Shown here: piece after piece, positions 45,024-57,800 of the stretch | How the letters are laid out: each line of letters begins with the position of its first letter | How positions within the stretch are numbered: the first letter of the stretch is position 1 | Assembly (NCBI GenBank): GCA_023078555.1 | Contig: CM041198.1 | Location: 1,848,800 to 1,912,799 of the forward strand | DNA: 64,000 bases | Source: Ulva prolifera | Lineage: Eukaryota > Chlorophyta > Ulvophyceae > Ulvales > Ulvaceae | Direction: 5' to 3' | The notes under the pieces: model-generated | Seen by the model: only the letters and a program-made list of their open reading frames with translations | Told to the model about the DNA's origin: nothing | Databases searched by the model: none | Translations under genes and position numbers: made by a program

Positions 45024-48000
45024 GAGGTGTGGGACCCGCTGCTGCAGCACTGGGACGAGCCCTTCGATGCAGCACACCAGGAGGCTCTCGCAGCCCGGGC
45101 GGCCGAGATGTTTGACCACGCCTACACCGGCTACATCTCCCACGGCTTCCCCTCAGACAACGTGACGCCAGAGACCTGCCAGCCTGAGGACGTGCAGGCC
45201 CGCCCCTCCCCTCGCTGGGCTGCCTGTCTCGGGCACTGTTTCGGGGACCGTCTTGGTCACTGTCTCGGGGACTGTCTCGGGGACACAGGTCCTCCCACAC
45301 CTAACTGTACGCTACAATTATCGGGGCGACAAGTTGTCACCTATGCAGGGCTCTGACCTCACTCCAAAGCCCACTACTTGCAGCTAATGCCCCCACTGCT
45401 GCCGCAGCGCCCTTGCCAGCGGTACCACGTCCTTGAGCCCTTGGGTCCAGAGAGCTGGCTACGCAGGTTCACAGCCAGCCGCACTCACTGGGAGCCTAGA
45501 CAACGTTGAGCAGGGCTGCCTGTTATCACGATGCAGAACACACATGCTCTCCCGGCAACGCTGTGCGCCCAACTGCAGTGACCCTGGGCGCCAGCATCCA
45601 TGGATGCATGCATGACCCCGCCCCAGTGCCACATAGAGCCTGGCGAAGTTGCCCCAGTTGGAAGGAATCCGTGCAAGTCATCCTAGATCACATGTGGCTA
45701 CGACGAGCCGAACTTCTATCACTTGACGTGGCGTTCGCCTGGCGTACATTTGTTCAAGGTGTCATTGGTTCATGAAAGCGCTTGCAATGGTGCAGGGGGG
45801 GATAGCAATCACGCTGCTGGACAGCCTGGACTCGCTGCTCGTGTTTGGCCGCCTCGACGACTTCCGGGAGGCCGAGCAGCTGACGCAGCGCCTTGACTTT
45901 GACCGCCCGGAGCGCGCCCACGTCTTTGAGACCACCATCCGGTGCGCTGCCCTTCAACCTCGTGCCCCTGCGCCCCTGGTATCCGACCAGAGCCGAGCAA
46001 ACCCAACAGATGTTGGGCTTCTTGTACTCGGGTCGTTGCGTGGCGACGCACCATATATATGGTACAACATGGCACCATATATATATAAATATATACATAT
46101 GGTATTGTACCATATGGTACAATACGGCATCGTAAACAGACGCAGTGAACCAAAGGTACACAAAATTCCAGTCAGCAAGCACGCGAGTCCAATCTACGAC
46201 GAAAATAGGGTCAGAGTACGCTGAGCGTCGGTCGTTTGGGCCTGAGCATTCGATCTGTCTTCCCGCCGCGGAGCTGACCCGATCGTAGGAGAGCATTTCC
46301 AGCCCCCCGTTGGAAGGGGGACAAGCGGGCGCACCAGCTGCCCCACTGCATGCGCATCATACCTCGTGTCTGTATGCCACCTTTGTGACATTGAGTCAAT
46401 GTATCCAAAGGCGCTCTTGCTAGCGGCGTGCGGGTTGTTTGCGGCGACTCTGACAGGAGCGCGTGCGTTCAGGGCCGTCGGCGGCCTCCTCAGCGCGCAC
46501 ATCGCCGCCACCCGCAACCCAGACCTCATATCGCCGACGTACTCCCTCAACTCCACCTTCCTCATGCAAGCAGAAGCCCTCGCACAGCGGCTGCTACCGG
46601 CATTCGACACCCCCACCGGCATCCCGATCTCGTGGGTCAACCTTCGCAGTGGGAAGGTCCCCGGCCACGAGCACGACACCTGCGCCGCATGCACGACCAC
46701 GCTCGCGCTCGAGTTCCGCATGCTCTCGGTCCTCACCGGGAACCCTGTGTACGGGGAGAAGGTGGATGCCGCGGTGCGCGCGATCTACGCGCGCCGCGAC
46801 CACCGCACCGGCCTCGTCGGCGAGTCGATCGACACGCGGACAGGCGCGTGGAACCGGCGGACGTCTGGGATCGGGCCCGGACTGGACTCGCACTACGAGT
46901 ACCTCCTGAAGATGTACCTGGTGTTTGGGGATGAGGAGTACCTGGAGATGTTTGTGGACCAGTACGTGAGGGTACAGCGGGGCGCCTGGATGCCGGGGCC
47001 GGCGCGGGGGCTGCAGTGGATACTGGACATCGGCCTGAGCGACCAAGTGATGCGGAGCCAGTTCGTGACGTCGCTGACCGCCTTCTGGCCGGGGATGCAG
47101 GTGGGCTGCCCGCCGTACTGCTCGCTGTAGCTGCCGCTTTTTGAAGCACTTTTCTGGATCTGTTTCACATGATCTCGGACTGTCCACTAGAGAGCCTGTC
47201 TGTTGAACGGATGTAAGGCGGTGGCGCTTTGCTTCAGTGGCTGTGATGCAAGTGCCATATCTGATACACGCGCGCGGATGGCGTGCTTACGATCGCGACG
47301 TACATACCTGCCGTACCGGCGCTTGTGCGCTGTTGCGGCGGCCGTGGCTGCGGCGCTGTGGCCATGCATGTGCGCGGATCTGCGGTGCATTGATAGCGAT
47401 TATGCAAAGTGTGTGCTGGTTGGTGGTTGGAGGAATCGTGTTGCAAGGACAAAGGCGGAGTGGCCGGTAGGGCAACGAGCAACCATGCCAACGCCCCGGA
47501 GGAATTGAGTGAATGACAGGGGGCGGTGGTGCAGGTGAGTGTCGGGCAGGTTGAGGAGGCGCTGCCCCTGATGCGCTCCTTTACGCGCGCCCATCTCCAC
47601 CACGGCTGGCTGCCGGAACAGATTCATATGAACCTTACAGTGGTGACCCCCCCCCCCCCCCCCCCCCCCCAGCCCAGCCCAGCCCAAGTTCAGATTGTGC
47701 TGTCCCAGTATGTCACACCCGCAGCTGCCGCAGCTGCCATGCATGGCAGCTATGCATGTGTAGGTACCCTGCTGTGCGGCCACTGCTGTGTGTCACCGCT
47801 GCCGATTGCAGCCGCTGGTATGCGCTGCTGGACGTTGCTGCTGTTCGTGTTCGCAGAGCCTGGCCACACCCTCCTCAAGCAGTGCACGGTACCGATGTCA
47901 CGCCATTTCTTTACTGATGCCTGGCCTCTGTTCAGTGTCACGATGGCGCAGACACCTACAATCACAGCCTAGATTCACTTTCATATGATAACATTCAATA

Positions 48001-51000
48001 AAGGACCGCACTGGCCTCAAACGCTCGAGCCTCGACATCCGGCGGTAGCTGTGCTGTGTGGTATACATCATCAGTCACCTTGCAAACGTGTGTACATGTG
48101 TGGTAACATGCTGCCGCCTGATTCCGCCGAGGCCGCGCTGCAGCCACCGTACAGGGTATACCGGGGCCAGTACCCTCTCCGGCCGGAGCTGCTAGAGAGC
48201 GCGTACATCATGCACGGCGCGTTCGACCGGGCCCCGCGCTACCTGCGCCTCGCAGAGGGCACCCTAGCCACGCTGGAGCGCCACAACCGCTGCTCGTGCG
48301 GGTTCTGCTCGGTCCAGCACGTGGACACAGGTGCTGCACCCGCCGGTGCAAGTGTAGGTACAAGTGTGCCTGGTCGCCTGCAGGGTGTCCGATAGCACAT
48401 GTACACACATAGGTAGTGTTTGTTTGCTGGGCGGCCTTGGCTGCTTGTGTTTCCGGGGCTCGTGCGCCTGGCTGGTGGGCGGGGTTCGGGTGGGGGTGAA
48501 CGTGTGGGCGTGGGCGTGTGTGTGGCTGTGTGGCTGTGTGGCTGTGTCCGGCGCGGGTGCTGCCGTTGCGTGGGTGTTTTGGTGTGCGCTTCGTGTGGCT
48601 TGCTGCGTGGTTTGCGGTTCCCCTGGTTCTTGCTTGCGGTGCTACCTGCCTCGCTTGCTTTGTCCTTGTAACACATAGGTAGTGCATATGATATCACCGA
48701 TGCAGTCACTGCCAGCTGGCACGATTTTGCCAGCAGGAGCACAGCGCCGGGCCTCCTGCCTGTGGCTCGATCCCCATGAATATGCCAGTTGTGTGTGCAA
48801 TTCGCTGCATGCATGTGAGCTGGGGCCGGCACCACGGCAATGGATTCCCACATGCATATGCATGCAGTTTTGGGCATGTGGCATGGCACTGTGTTGTGCA
48901 TCGCGCTCGCCGCTTGCAACCCATGTGGGCGTACCCGCTGGTGCCTGGCCTCGAGGATGGCATGCATGATGTACATGCATGTGGTACATGCATGTAGGCA
49001 AGCTGGAAGACAGGATGGAGTCGTTCTTCCTCGCCGAGACGCTCAAGTACCTATACCTCCTCCTCAGTAACGGCACCGAGGTGAATGAGTTTTTCGTGTT
49101 CACGACGGAGGCGCACCTCTTCCCGATCCTCCCAGCGGACACTCCCGCTGCCGCGCTGCTGGGCTCCCACTCCCCGCCGCCGGGCCCGGCAACCGGAGAG
49201 GAGAGCGTGCGACCCGAAGACGATGGTGATGACGACGAGTACTACGATCCGCCGGGTCCGGCGGAAACGGCGGCTCCGGCCCCAGAAGGAGACGGTAGCG
49301 GGGTGGCCGGGCAGCAGGCCAATCGCAGCAATAGCGAGCCCGGCACAGACGATGATGACGACGAGTACTACGATCCGCCGGAGCCGGTGAACACGGCGGA
49401 GGAGGCCCCAGAAGGAGACGGTGCGGCCGCGCAGCGCACAGCGAAGCACGAGGCTGACAGCAGCGATGGCGACCCCGGCACAGACGAAGATGGAGACGAA
49501 TATTACGATCCGCGGGAGGGTGAGGTGGACGCGGGTGCTCGGCCGGCCACGGCCTTGCACATGCATGCAAGGAGTGCGCCCGGCGACAAGGGTGCAACCG
49601 ATGCGGAGGGCACGGGGGGGGACTCCGCTGGTGGTGAGGGTGGAGGCGGCGGTGCGGACGCAGAGGACATGCACGTGGGGGGGTGTGACTCCGTGTGTGA
49701 TGCCCTGCCGCTGGGCTACCTGCAAGAGCAGGTGCTTCCCCTTCCTGATTTTATTTGTGTTGTGCACAGTTTTTCCGTCCGCCCGCTCCAACATCCCCAA
49801 CCCGACCCACGCGGTTTGACTCATAGGCTAGTTGGCTCACCGGCATCAGCTCGTCGGCTGCAGCCAGTCCAGGTGGGCCATCTTCGCCCGGCTGGTGTAG
49901 CTGCTATCAGCCTACCGTGCTGCTATCAGCTTGCCGTGCTGCGCTCACCCTGTTGCACGGACAGAGTCATACAAGCAGGTCGCACCACAGGCACAGCTCC
50001 GTGGCCCTGTGTTGCCGAGCATGCCAGAGCGCAGCTCATGCCCAAACCTGTGCTTGCTGGCATCAGCGCACTGCGCGCATGCCTCAGAAGGACACGTGCC
50101 TGCGTCAGCATGTGGCTTGGGTGTTCCTGTGGCTGCACGGCCCCTCCTCTTGGCCGTCAGCTCCACATGCAAGAGCGTCATGCAAGAGCACGCCACTTCT
50201 TTTTTTCAGATCACCAGATCTGGTGGCAATGCCTGTCAGCGTGGCTTGTTGATCTGCCATGCAAGGGCACGAGTCCATGTGATTTGGCCCTTTGATCGGT
50301 ATTCTTTATGCTGCATAAATGGTGTGCCATAGTGCTGTCATGGGAGTGTGTGCTTGCAGGCGGAGAAGGGGCGGGCACGCTTCCCAGGCCTGACTTTCAA
50401 CGTCGCCGGGGCAGAGCTGCTGCGGCACCGCCGATGCGTCGTATGCCGTGCCCTACGGCAGGCGCTCGCCATGCACCCCGCGTTGCCGCCGTGCGACGCT
50501 GCCCGCCGCCTACAGATCAACATCGACGAGTGTTCACAGGCGGAGCCGACGCCCGCGCCGGCCCCCGCCGCCAGCCCCACGCCCACCACCCCAGAGCGCG
50601 CCCGCAGCTCCAGGAACGATGAGATCCGCCGTGCTGTGCTGCTGCTGGGCGCGCTGCGGCGTGTGCAGGACCGCTTGGCCGCCGATGTCCTCCGGGACCT
50701 CCGTGCAGGCGCCTACGCCACCGACAGCGGCACGTGCACCGGCGGCGGCGGCGCAGCATGCCCAGCACGCAGCACGCCCAGCGGCGGCGGGGACGGCGAC
50801 GTGCGGGTGGCGTATGCGCTCTGCCTCCTGATGCTGGCGGGCTCGGGCGGTGGGCTGCGGTGTGCGCAGCCGGCGTTCGTGCCGGCCGCGGGCGTTCCGG
50901 CGGCCCTCATGCGGGAGCTGCTGCCGACGCTGCTGCCGCGGTCCGTGGTGTTGACAGAGATCTCCGTGAACCGGCTGGCGGAGGGTGAGGGGGCAGGGCT

Positions 51001-51564
51001 GGGGGAGGAGGAGGGGGCCGACGTGGATGCGGTGCTGGAAATCCTGCCGCTGAACTTGTCGTGGCGATTTGTGGAGCAGGGTGGGATCTGGGGGGATGTC
51101 CAGGAGCTCCTGGTGCGCAGTTCCCACCGTGAGGTTGCACTCCAGAGGCTGGGGCATGGCACTTCTGGCTAGGAAACTGCTGGGAGCGACGCATCCCCTG
51201 ACCATTGCACATGACTGTTTCACCCTACCAAACAATGATAAACAGTGGAGGTGTTTGATGCAAATGTATGTAGCTCAGTCCTGAACACACACGCCCGTCG
51301 CGCCACAGTTATGCTGCCCCACATGCTGCGGTCGTCGCGCGCACAGATCCTGCGGTTCTACCGGCCTCTCGAACTTTATCCTTGGAAGACATGCTGTGAG
51401 CTGCGGAGCATGCATGTGTGCAGGAGGGAGCAGGCATCGACATGGAGCCGGAGGAGGCCGCGGCGGAGGCCGTCAACAGCGGGCTCCTCTCGTACGCGCA
51501 GTTCTGGCTGATGGGGCGGCCGGATTACGTGGCCACAGCCCGCACCCTGCCGTCCGCGGTGTGA
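45024..51564 (+). CDS. EDEM-like GH47 alpha-mannosidase family protein, copy 1
   Basis: EDEM proteins act in the ER, trimming mannose or tagging misfolded glycoproteins for degradation. Exons: 45024-45197, 45796-45941, 46473-47100, 47535-47642, 48144-48330, 48998-49731, 50360-51112 and 51424-51564; all phases agree. About 955 residues, plus an unseen first exon. Motifs: [78 protein letters not shown] and [20 protein letters not shown], in GH47 order. After TTEAH, exon 6 has an extra acidic segment with three DEYYDP repeats (about 49220-49510), then GCDSVCDALPLGYLQEQ. Exon 7 has RHRRCVVCRAL and a Pro/Ala-rich stretch. The first donor is GC instead of GT. Catalysis cannot be judged; EDEMs may be enzymatic or lectin-like. 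Confidence 0.88.
46101..46124. repeat. 24-bp perfect palindrome in an AT-rich intron patch
   Basis: GTATTGTACCATATGGTACAATAC (12-bp arms, no spacer) follows ATATAT runs at about 46060-46100, inside intron 2 of GH47 copy 1. Confidence 0.85.
47646..47670 (+). repeat. Poly-C tract just after a splice donor
   Basis: About 24 consecutive C follow the GTGAC donor of intron 4 in GH47 copy 1. Confidence 0.9.
48419..48670 (-). mobile_element. Short retroposon-like insert with 14-bp target duplication
   Basis: 252 bp bounded by ACACATAGGTAGTG at 48405-48418 and 48671-48684. Read on the minus strand it starts TACAAGGACAAAGC and ends CAGCAAACAAA, an A-rich end as expected for reverse-transcribed inserts. 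It sits in intron 5 of GH47 copy 1 and is homologous to 52790-53073. No tRNA-like promoter boxes are obvious. Confidence 0.7.
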
Positions 51565-52750
51565 ATGCACTGCACATTGATGAGATGCGCGACGAAAGGC
51601 ATGGGCGTCCGGCAGCATGCGTGCTGGCAGCCAAGGTGGGGGTCTGGAGGACCAGCCTGGTTCGCCAACGCTACCGTACGTCCGTGGTGGCGGGGGACAT
51701 GCATGCGGTGCATGCATGCAGTTGGGGGATGCCAAGCTTCTTCCGCTGAGTCCCTGTTTCTTGCGCCACTGACGAGTAGGGGATGGAGTCGGTGCAAAGA
51801 CGGGATCATGTAGTGGTGCGGCTTACGAGCAGCCGCATGCATGTACATGGTGGTGATGCACATGATGCAAGGGCCTGCAGGGGCAGCGGCTTGCAGGGTC
51901 CCAAGAGACAGCGGCGGGGGCGGGCATGCACCTATGTTCAAAGCCTATCCCTCCATGCGCGAGGCTGCGCCAGCCCGGTGCAAGCATGTCGTACTTGGGA
52001 GCGCAGAGTACATGTATCGAGGCGACTTGATGCCGTATCTGGTACAGATGCTCGGTGCCACAGCTGATGCATCACCCACCCGAGCCTGCAGATCGGCACC
52101 TGAGCGGCCGCACCGCGGCAGAGATCTATCTTTGTTTATCTGCCTTTTGGTTATCAATCACACATGATCGATCGCACCGGCGGTACCTTCCTATGCATGT
52201 GCTGGTCGGCTTTTGCAAGTGCGGCCAGTGCTCGTCCCGCAGAGCCGTCTCATTGGGGTGCAAGGAGTGGCTGAGGTGCTACGAGTTGCAGTGCCATGCA
52301 TATGCTGGCCAGTGCCGCATAGACCCATGCGGCATTGGCATGCCTTCCTTCGCATGCTGTTCAGAACCGCGAGGGCAGTCCACATGCGATGTGTGCGCAG
52401 GGCTGCTTCGAGCGAGTCTTTAATGCTGTGTTTCTGTGGCGACCCAGTGATATATCGGGCATATCACTGGATTGCACCAGTTTTCCCCGCCTGTTCTCTG
52501 TCTGGTGATAAAGTGCACCGCATACGGGCCCCGGGGTCAACAGCAGTGCGGAGAATGGGTGGGTGGTGTCACGAGGATACGGCTGTCAAGTGCAACCGGC
52601 GATGCGGGCAGCTCCGCGAAACCAGCAACGCAAGAACACAACCACCAACCCGGTCCAGCTGCGAAAGAACACATCTGCTGCGAGTTTATCTCCCTCTAGA
52701 GTATAAAATTACCGTTTCCAAGTTAGATTTATTTGAGGAGTCTCGCATAA
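51565..52750. other. Spacer between GH47 copies, left part
   Basis: Many GCATGCATG strings (for example 51700-51720 and 51835-51845). Open frames overlap on both strands and show no domains. Confidence 0.35.
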
Positions 52751-52754
52751 TTAT

Positions 52755-53073
52755 GCAGCCTGCAGAATCATTCCAGGCTTTCTTTCGGGGCTCTTGCGCC
52801 TGGCTGGTGGGCGGGGTGCGGGTGGGGGTGGGCGTGTGGGTGTGCCTGTGGGTGTTGGGTGGGATGCTTGTGTGTGTTTGTGGGTGTGTGTGGTCCTGTG
52901 TGTGGCTGTGTGGCTGTGGCCGGCGCGAGAGCTGACGTTGCGTGGGTGTGTTGGTACCGGTGTGTGCTGCGTGTGGCTTGTTGCGTGGGGTGCGGTTCCC
53001 CTGCAGCTGCTTGTTGCTGCGAGCATGCTCGCGGTGCTACCTTGCTACCTTGGCAGTGCGTACTTTGTCCTTG
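52755..53073 (-). mobile_element. Second copy of the short retroposon family
   Basis: Shares with 48419-48670 the core GCGCCTGGCTGGTGGGCGGG, TGTGTGGCTGTGTGGCTGTG, TTGCGTGGGTG and the end CTTTGTCCTTGTA. A 7-bp TAATTAT at 52748 and 53074 may be its target duplication, but this is weak. Confidence 0.6.
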
Positions 53074-53080
53074 TAATTAT

Positions 53081-54873
53081 AACACACCATCATGATGCAT
53101 ACGCACACCTGCAAGTACCGGTAATCATGCATAATGTAAGCTCTTTTGTAAGCATACACCTGCACACGCACCGAGCCCCCGGGCCGGCCAGGCGTTGTAC
53201 TACAGTACTAGTACTAGTAGACAATGATCTTGATGTCCATTTTCGAGCCTGGTTTACAGGGCCAGCTTGAGTATGGGGTGATCAACCCATATTGTAATTT
53301 GGGGAGATCATCAGGACTATGCATATGGGCACGCCGCTCACCCCGGCACGCGAAGGATTCGGGATCTCCTTTCCGCGCGTTCATAAGTTCACGGCCGGTA
53401 CGACGCCGACCGCCATATCATGTACCTGCTGTTCGTTAACAATTGCTATGTCTTACAATGGTGGAACTGGAGCTCTAGAGGCAGGTAGCGTAGCGGGAAC
53501 CACGCCGGCTTGCAGCACCATTGATCGGCACCATGTGGCACCATGGCCACATGTACAGCGCTGTCAGTGTTTGTTTTCTCCCGTTCACTCTTTTTGTAAA
53601 ACTTTAAAATTTTGCACAGCGCTGACTGTTAACAATAGCCTTGCTGCAAGGCTATGTGCGGCATGGCTACGTACGCGTGCAGGCCCACGCATGCGCAGCG
53701 GCTGCGCCAGGCCTTGGACCTCGTATGAATTATAAGGATGGCCTGTGTGTGTGGGTGACGCGCAGCCAGCTTGCACGCTGTGCACACTGGCAGCTGGCAG
53801 TACCGACACGTCACCATATGCATATGCGCGCATGCATCATGAGTGCGGGTTACACATGAGTGAACGGAAGAAGACAAACACCGACACCGAATCTCATCCG
53901 AATCAACAGCAACACACGCATACACTAGTGCGGGGTAGCTGCGATGATAATCCTGCGATAATACTGCACGCGAGTGAATGCATGGTATATGTATGGCTCC
54001 AGGGCGTGCTGAGAGCGATGCCCTTGTCGGTGAGGCGCCAGTTCCGACGGGGCGTGCTCGTGTCTGTCCTTGAATGTGTCTGATTCAAAACCCAGGCGCA
54101 GAGCTCGCGGCGGGGTAATGTGGCTATGGGGGCGCAAATGCAGCGCATAGCAGCCTCATGACGAGCGCAGCAATCACGCATGCAGATCCACACCGACAGA
54201 CAAAGAAATTCAAGCAAGGACTGTTATTGATCGTGACTCGTATACACTCTTCCGCACGTGTTCAGTATGTCGTGCGGTTTGCAGCAGATCCAGAGCGTGT
54301 TCGTTTCGCGGAAGAGTCTACACCTGCGCCACTGCCCAAGCAGAAGTGTTTGGGCAGCTGCTTCCTTCTTCCGTCAAAACAGGTAGCTGCAGCGCCCTGT
54401 TGCAATGGGGAGGCTCGGCTGTGCCAGTGCAGCGCTATGCTTCAGCTCTGCACTCTATGCGACAACACAGGTCAAAGCAGACTACGGCGAACCCAAGTTC
54501 CGTGTATGCTGCTGCTTGTGCTGCTGATTCGTGCAGATGACCTGCAGCGGATTACCTGCAGCGCTGTTTGCTTGGCAGCGTGCGATATATTGCGCACTTG
54601 TCCTCTCCGTTTGGAAATTTCCTAGGCCGCGAGCTCCAGATTACGAACAATTTTGCGCAGCTGTCAAGCAGCAGTACACTGCCAACATATACTCGGTTTG
54701 GATGCGGTTAAATGGCAGGCATGGCGCCGAGATTGAAACTGCAAGCTAGCTCAGGTGGAGTATGTAGCAGGCCAGCGCTGCATGCACCTGCAGCGAGACA
54801 TTTTCTTTGACAACAACCAAAAAAATGTAATGCTCGGGCTGGTGTGGCCATGCCGACGGACTGCCGTGCGTAG
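53081..54873. other. Upstream region of GH47 copy 2
   Basis: It should contain the promoter and first exon of copy 2, but no signal peptide can be assigned. An inverted string ACTACAGTACTAGTACTAGT lies near 53200. Several frames of 100-150 codons have no known motif. Confidence 0.35.
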
Positions 54874-57800
54874 GATGTTTGGGATCCGCTGCTGCGCGAA
54901 TGGGACGAGCCGCTGAATGCGACCAGGCAGCAAGCTCTCGCGGAACAAGCCGCAGAAGCATTCCAGCATTCCTATCGAAGCTACATTGCTAATGGCTATC
55001 CTGCGGACAACGTGAGGCCGCAGTCGTGCCAGCCAGAGGACGTCCAGGTGCGGGGCAGTACGAGTGATTGCAACCTGCCGCTAGCAAACTTGCTGCTTTG
55101 GCGTTGCGAACTCAGCTGAGCTCAGTCTACCGAGAAGCTCCCTTGCAGAGGCGACGTGTAGCCACACCACCCGCAGCTTCGTCTCGGGACTCGTCTTCCG
55201 ATAAACTTTCCAATCGGTCTCCGAAAAGTCAATTTAGAGGTGCTCTAGCATTCCGGGCTATGTTTCTGGGCATAGTGCGTTACAGTCCGTCGACGGATCC
55301 GTTGCCGCGGCCATATATAGGTGTCGCCCCAGACTGGCCCGTACTGGCCCGTGCTGCGTACGGATCTTGACTCGACAACATGTGGCTACGATTCAAGGCT
55401 CGAGCTCTCATTTGTTCGTGCGGTGTCTTGTCGCGCTGAATTGTATGTGGTCGTCATGACGCGTCAGCGTGGTGACTTCTCATGGGCCCCCGTGACTCAG
55501 CTCGTAGCCGTCGTGGTGTCCGGCAGAGCGTCATGGGTCGAGGGGATGAGTGACTACTGTAATCCGATCAAAAACATGGCCGGCAGTGCCACGCAGCTGC
55601 GCGCAGCTAGGTACAGCCAGCAGCGTGCGGCCTGAACATAGCTGCATCTAGGCCACGAGTCCCGAGAAGCTACCTTATACACCGCTACCTCATCAAATTT
55701 GATCAATCGGTTGCTGGCAGCCTTTCACAGAAGCACCTTGCTGCTGTGAAAACCCCCCGCGCAGTGGCCGGGGCCGCATGCACGCGAGCGTGCGCCGTGT
55801 TCGGCTCGCGTAAGATGGTGAATATCAGCTCAGGCGACGATGAGCCTCTGAGGTTCCAGCGTCACGCCGCAAGGCGAGCCGCGGCTCCGAGCGTTCGATA
55901 GTGCATGGGGTACGTGCATCTCAATGAGAGATCACACACTGCTGGCCACAAGTTTGCGCTTTTCTGAGGCGGTCATCGTGCGGCAACGACCGCCGCATGC
56001 GAGCCCCAGCATCGCGACCTTGCTAGAAACAGACAAAGTTTGTCCACCCCCCCCCCCGGCACAGGCGTAGGGTTGAGTCGCAGCTCCTCGGATTGTGATA
56101 CCGAAAGCAGTGCAAGCTGGCGTGCAGGGAGGCGCGGCCATCACGCTGCTCGACTCGCTGGACGCATTGCTTGTGTTTGGCCAGGAGGAAGACTTCCGCG
56201 AGGCCGTGCCCCTCGTGGAGGCCGTCAGCTTTGACCGCAATGGCACCATCGATGTCTTTGAGATCACCATCCGGTGCGCCCCCCCCCCCCCCCCCCCCCC
56301 CCGCATGCACCGCATATGCATGCGACCAGCCTGGTTGATGCACTGCTGCAGCAGAAGTGCGCATCATGATGCAAGCTCGCGTTCACTCCTCAACTACATG
56401 CATGCACCTCATGCATTCACACCCGACAGATCACCTACCTGCAGTTTTGCGGCATGCTCAGAGCATGATGTTCTTGCATTGTGCCCGCTCGCTGGTACGT
56501 ACGCGTACTACTATAGTATCACATGATTCCGGTTGTCAAAGCAGTGCCTTCACACCTCTGGGGCACCGGCCACGGTGTTGTAACCTTTGCCATATGGCAA
56601 CATATGTTACTGGGCGACGCCCCCGATGCTACCTGCCTTGCCGTCTAGTATGTTACAAAAGCATCTCACCCGAAGAGATGATCTCTAGTAGATTGCGTGC
56701 ACGTCTGTTCAACATCCTGCCGCTCTATGATGTACGCCCTCACGCTACCACCACGATCAGGTCCCTCGGCGGCCTCCTGAGCGCCCATGCCGCCGTCGAG
56801 CAGAACCCCTCCCTCCTGCCCGGCTACACCGGCCTCTTCCTCCGCAAGGCCCGCGACCTCGGCGACCGCCTCCTCCCAGCCTTCGACACCCCCACTGGCA
56901 TCCCCGCCAACTTCCTGTCCCTCTCCGCCGGCCATGTTGCCAACTCGCCCCGCTACACCTGCACCGCCTGCGTCGGCACCCTCGCGATCGAGTTCCGGCT
57001 GCTGTCCCGGCTCACCGGCAACCCTGTATACGCCGCGAAGGCCGACGCGGCGGTGCGCGCAATGTACGCGGTGCGGAACCCTAACACCGGCCTCGTCGGG
57101 TCGGCGATCAGCCGGGATTCCGGGAAGTGGACGAAGACGGGGGCGACGATCGGGCCGGGCGTGGACTCGTACTACGAGTACCTGCTGAAGATGTTCCTGA
57201 TTTACGGGGATGAGGAGTATCTGGGGATGTTTGTGGAGCAGTATGTGGGTGTGCAGCGGGAGATGGCGGTGCCGGCGCCGCTTTCGGGGCTGTCGTGGGT
57301 GCTGGATGTGCACATGAGCTCCGGGAGAGCGCAGGCACAACGGGTGTCGTCGCTGGCGGCGTTCTGGCCGGGCATGCAGGTACGCTGCCCGCCGTGCTGC
57401 TCGCTAGAACTATCATATGATCGCGCGATAGCATCGATTTTTGGTGTAGTTTTGAGACTACTGAAGCACATCTAGCAATAGCATCGAATGGTTTGTTGTG
57501 TCGATCTGTCAGACTATCTCAGACTGTCTACTGACAAGTCTCTCAGACGAATGAATCTGGCGCGTATGTTTCTGTGGCTGTTCGGCGGGCGAGGCGAGTT
57601 CGAACGATGTGCACGGATCGGCAGGGCGTTCGCGACCAGGACTTTACTATCGCCCGCCAGAGGCACGAGTGACTTCAGCGGGATCTTCCAGCAGCCGTGC
57701 CAGTCAATCGCAGGTTTTGAAGCGATCGTGCAGTTAGAGGCTTCTCGGCGCTCTTCCGGGGTAGCGTCGATGCACCGCACGACGTGCTATGCACGACATG

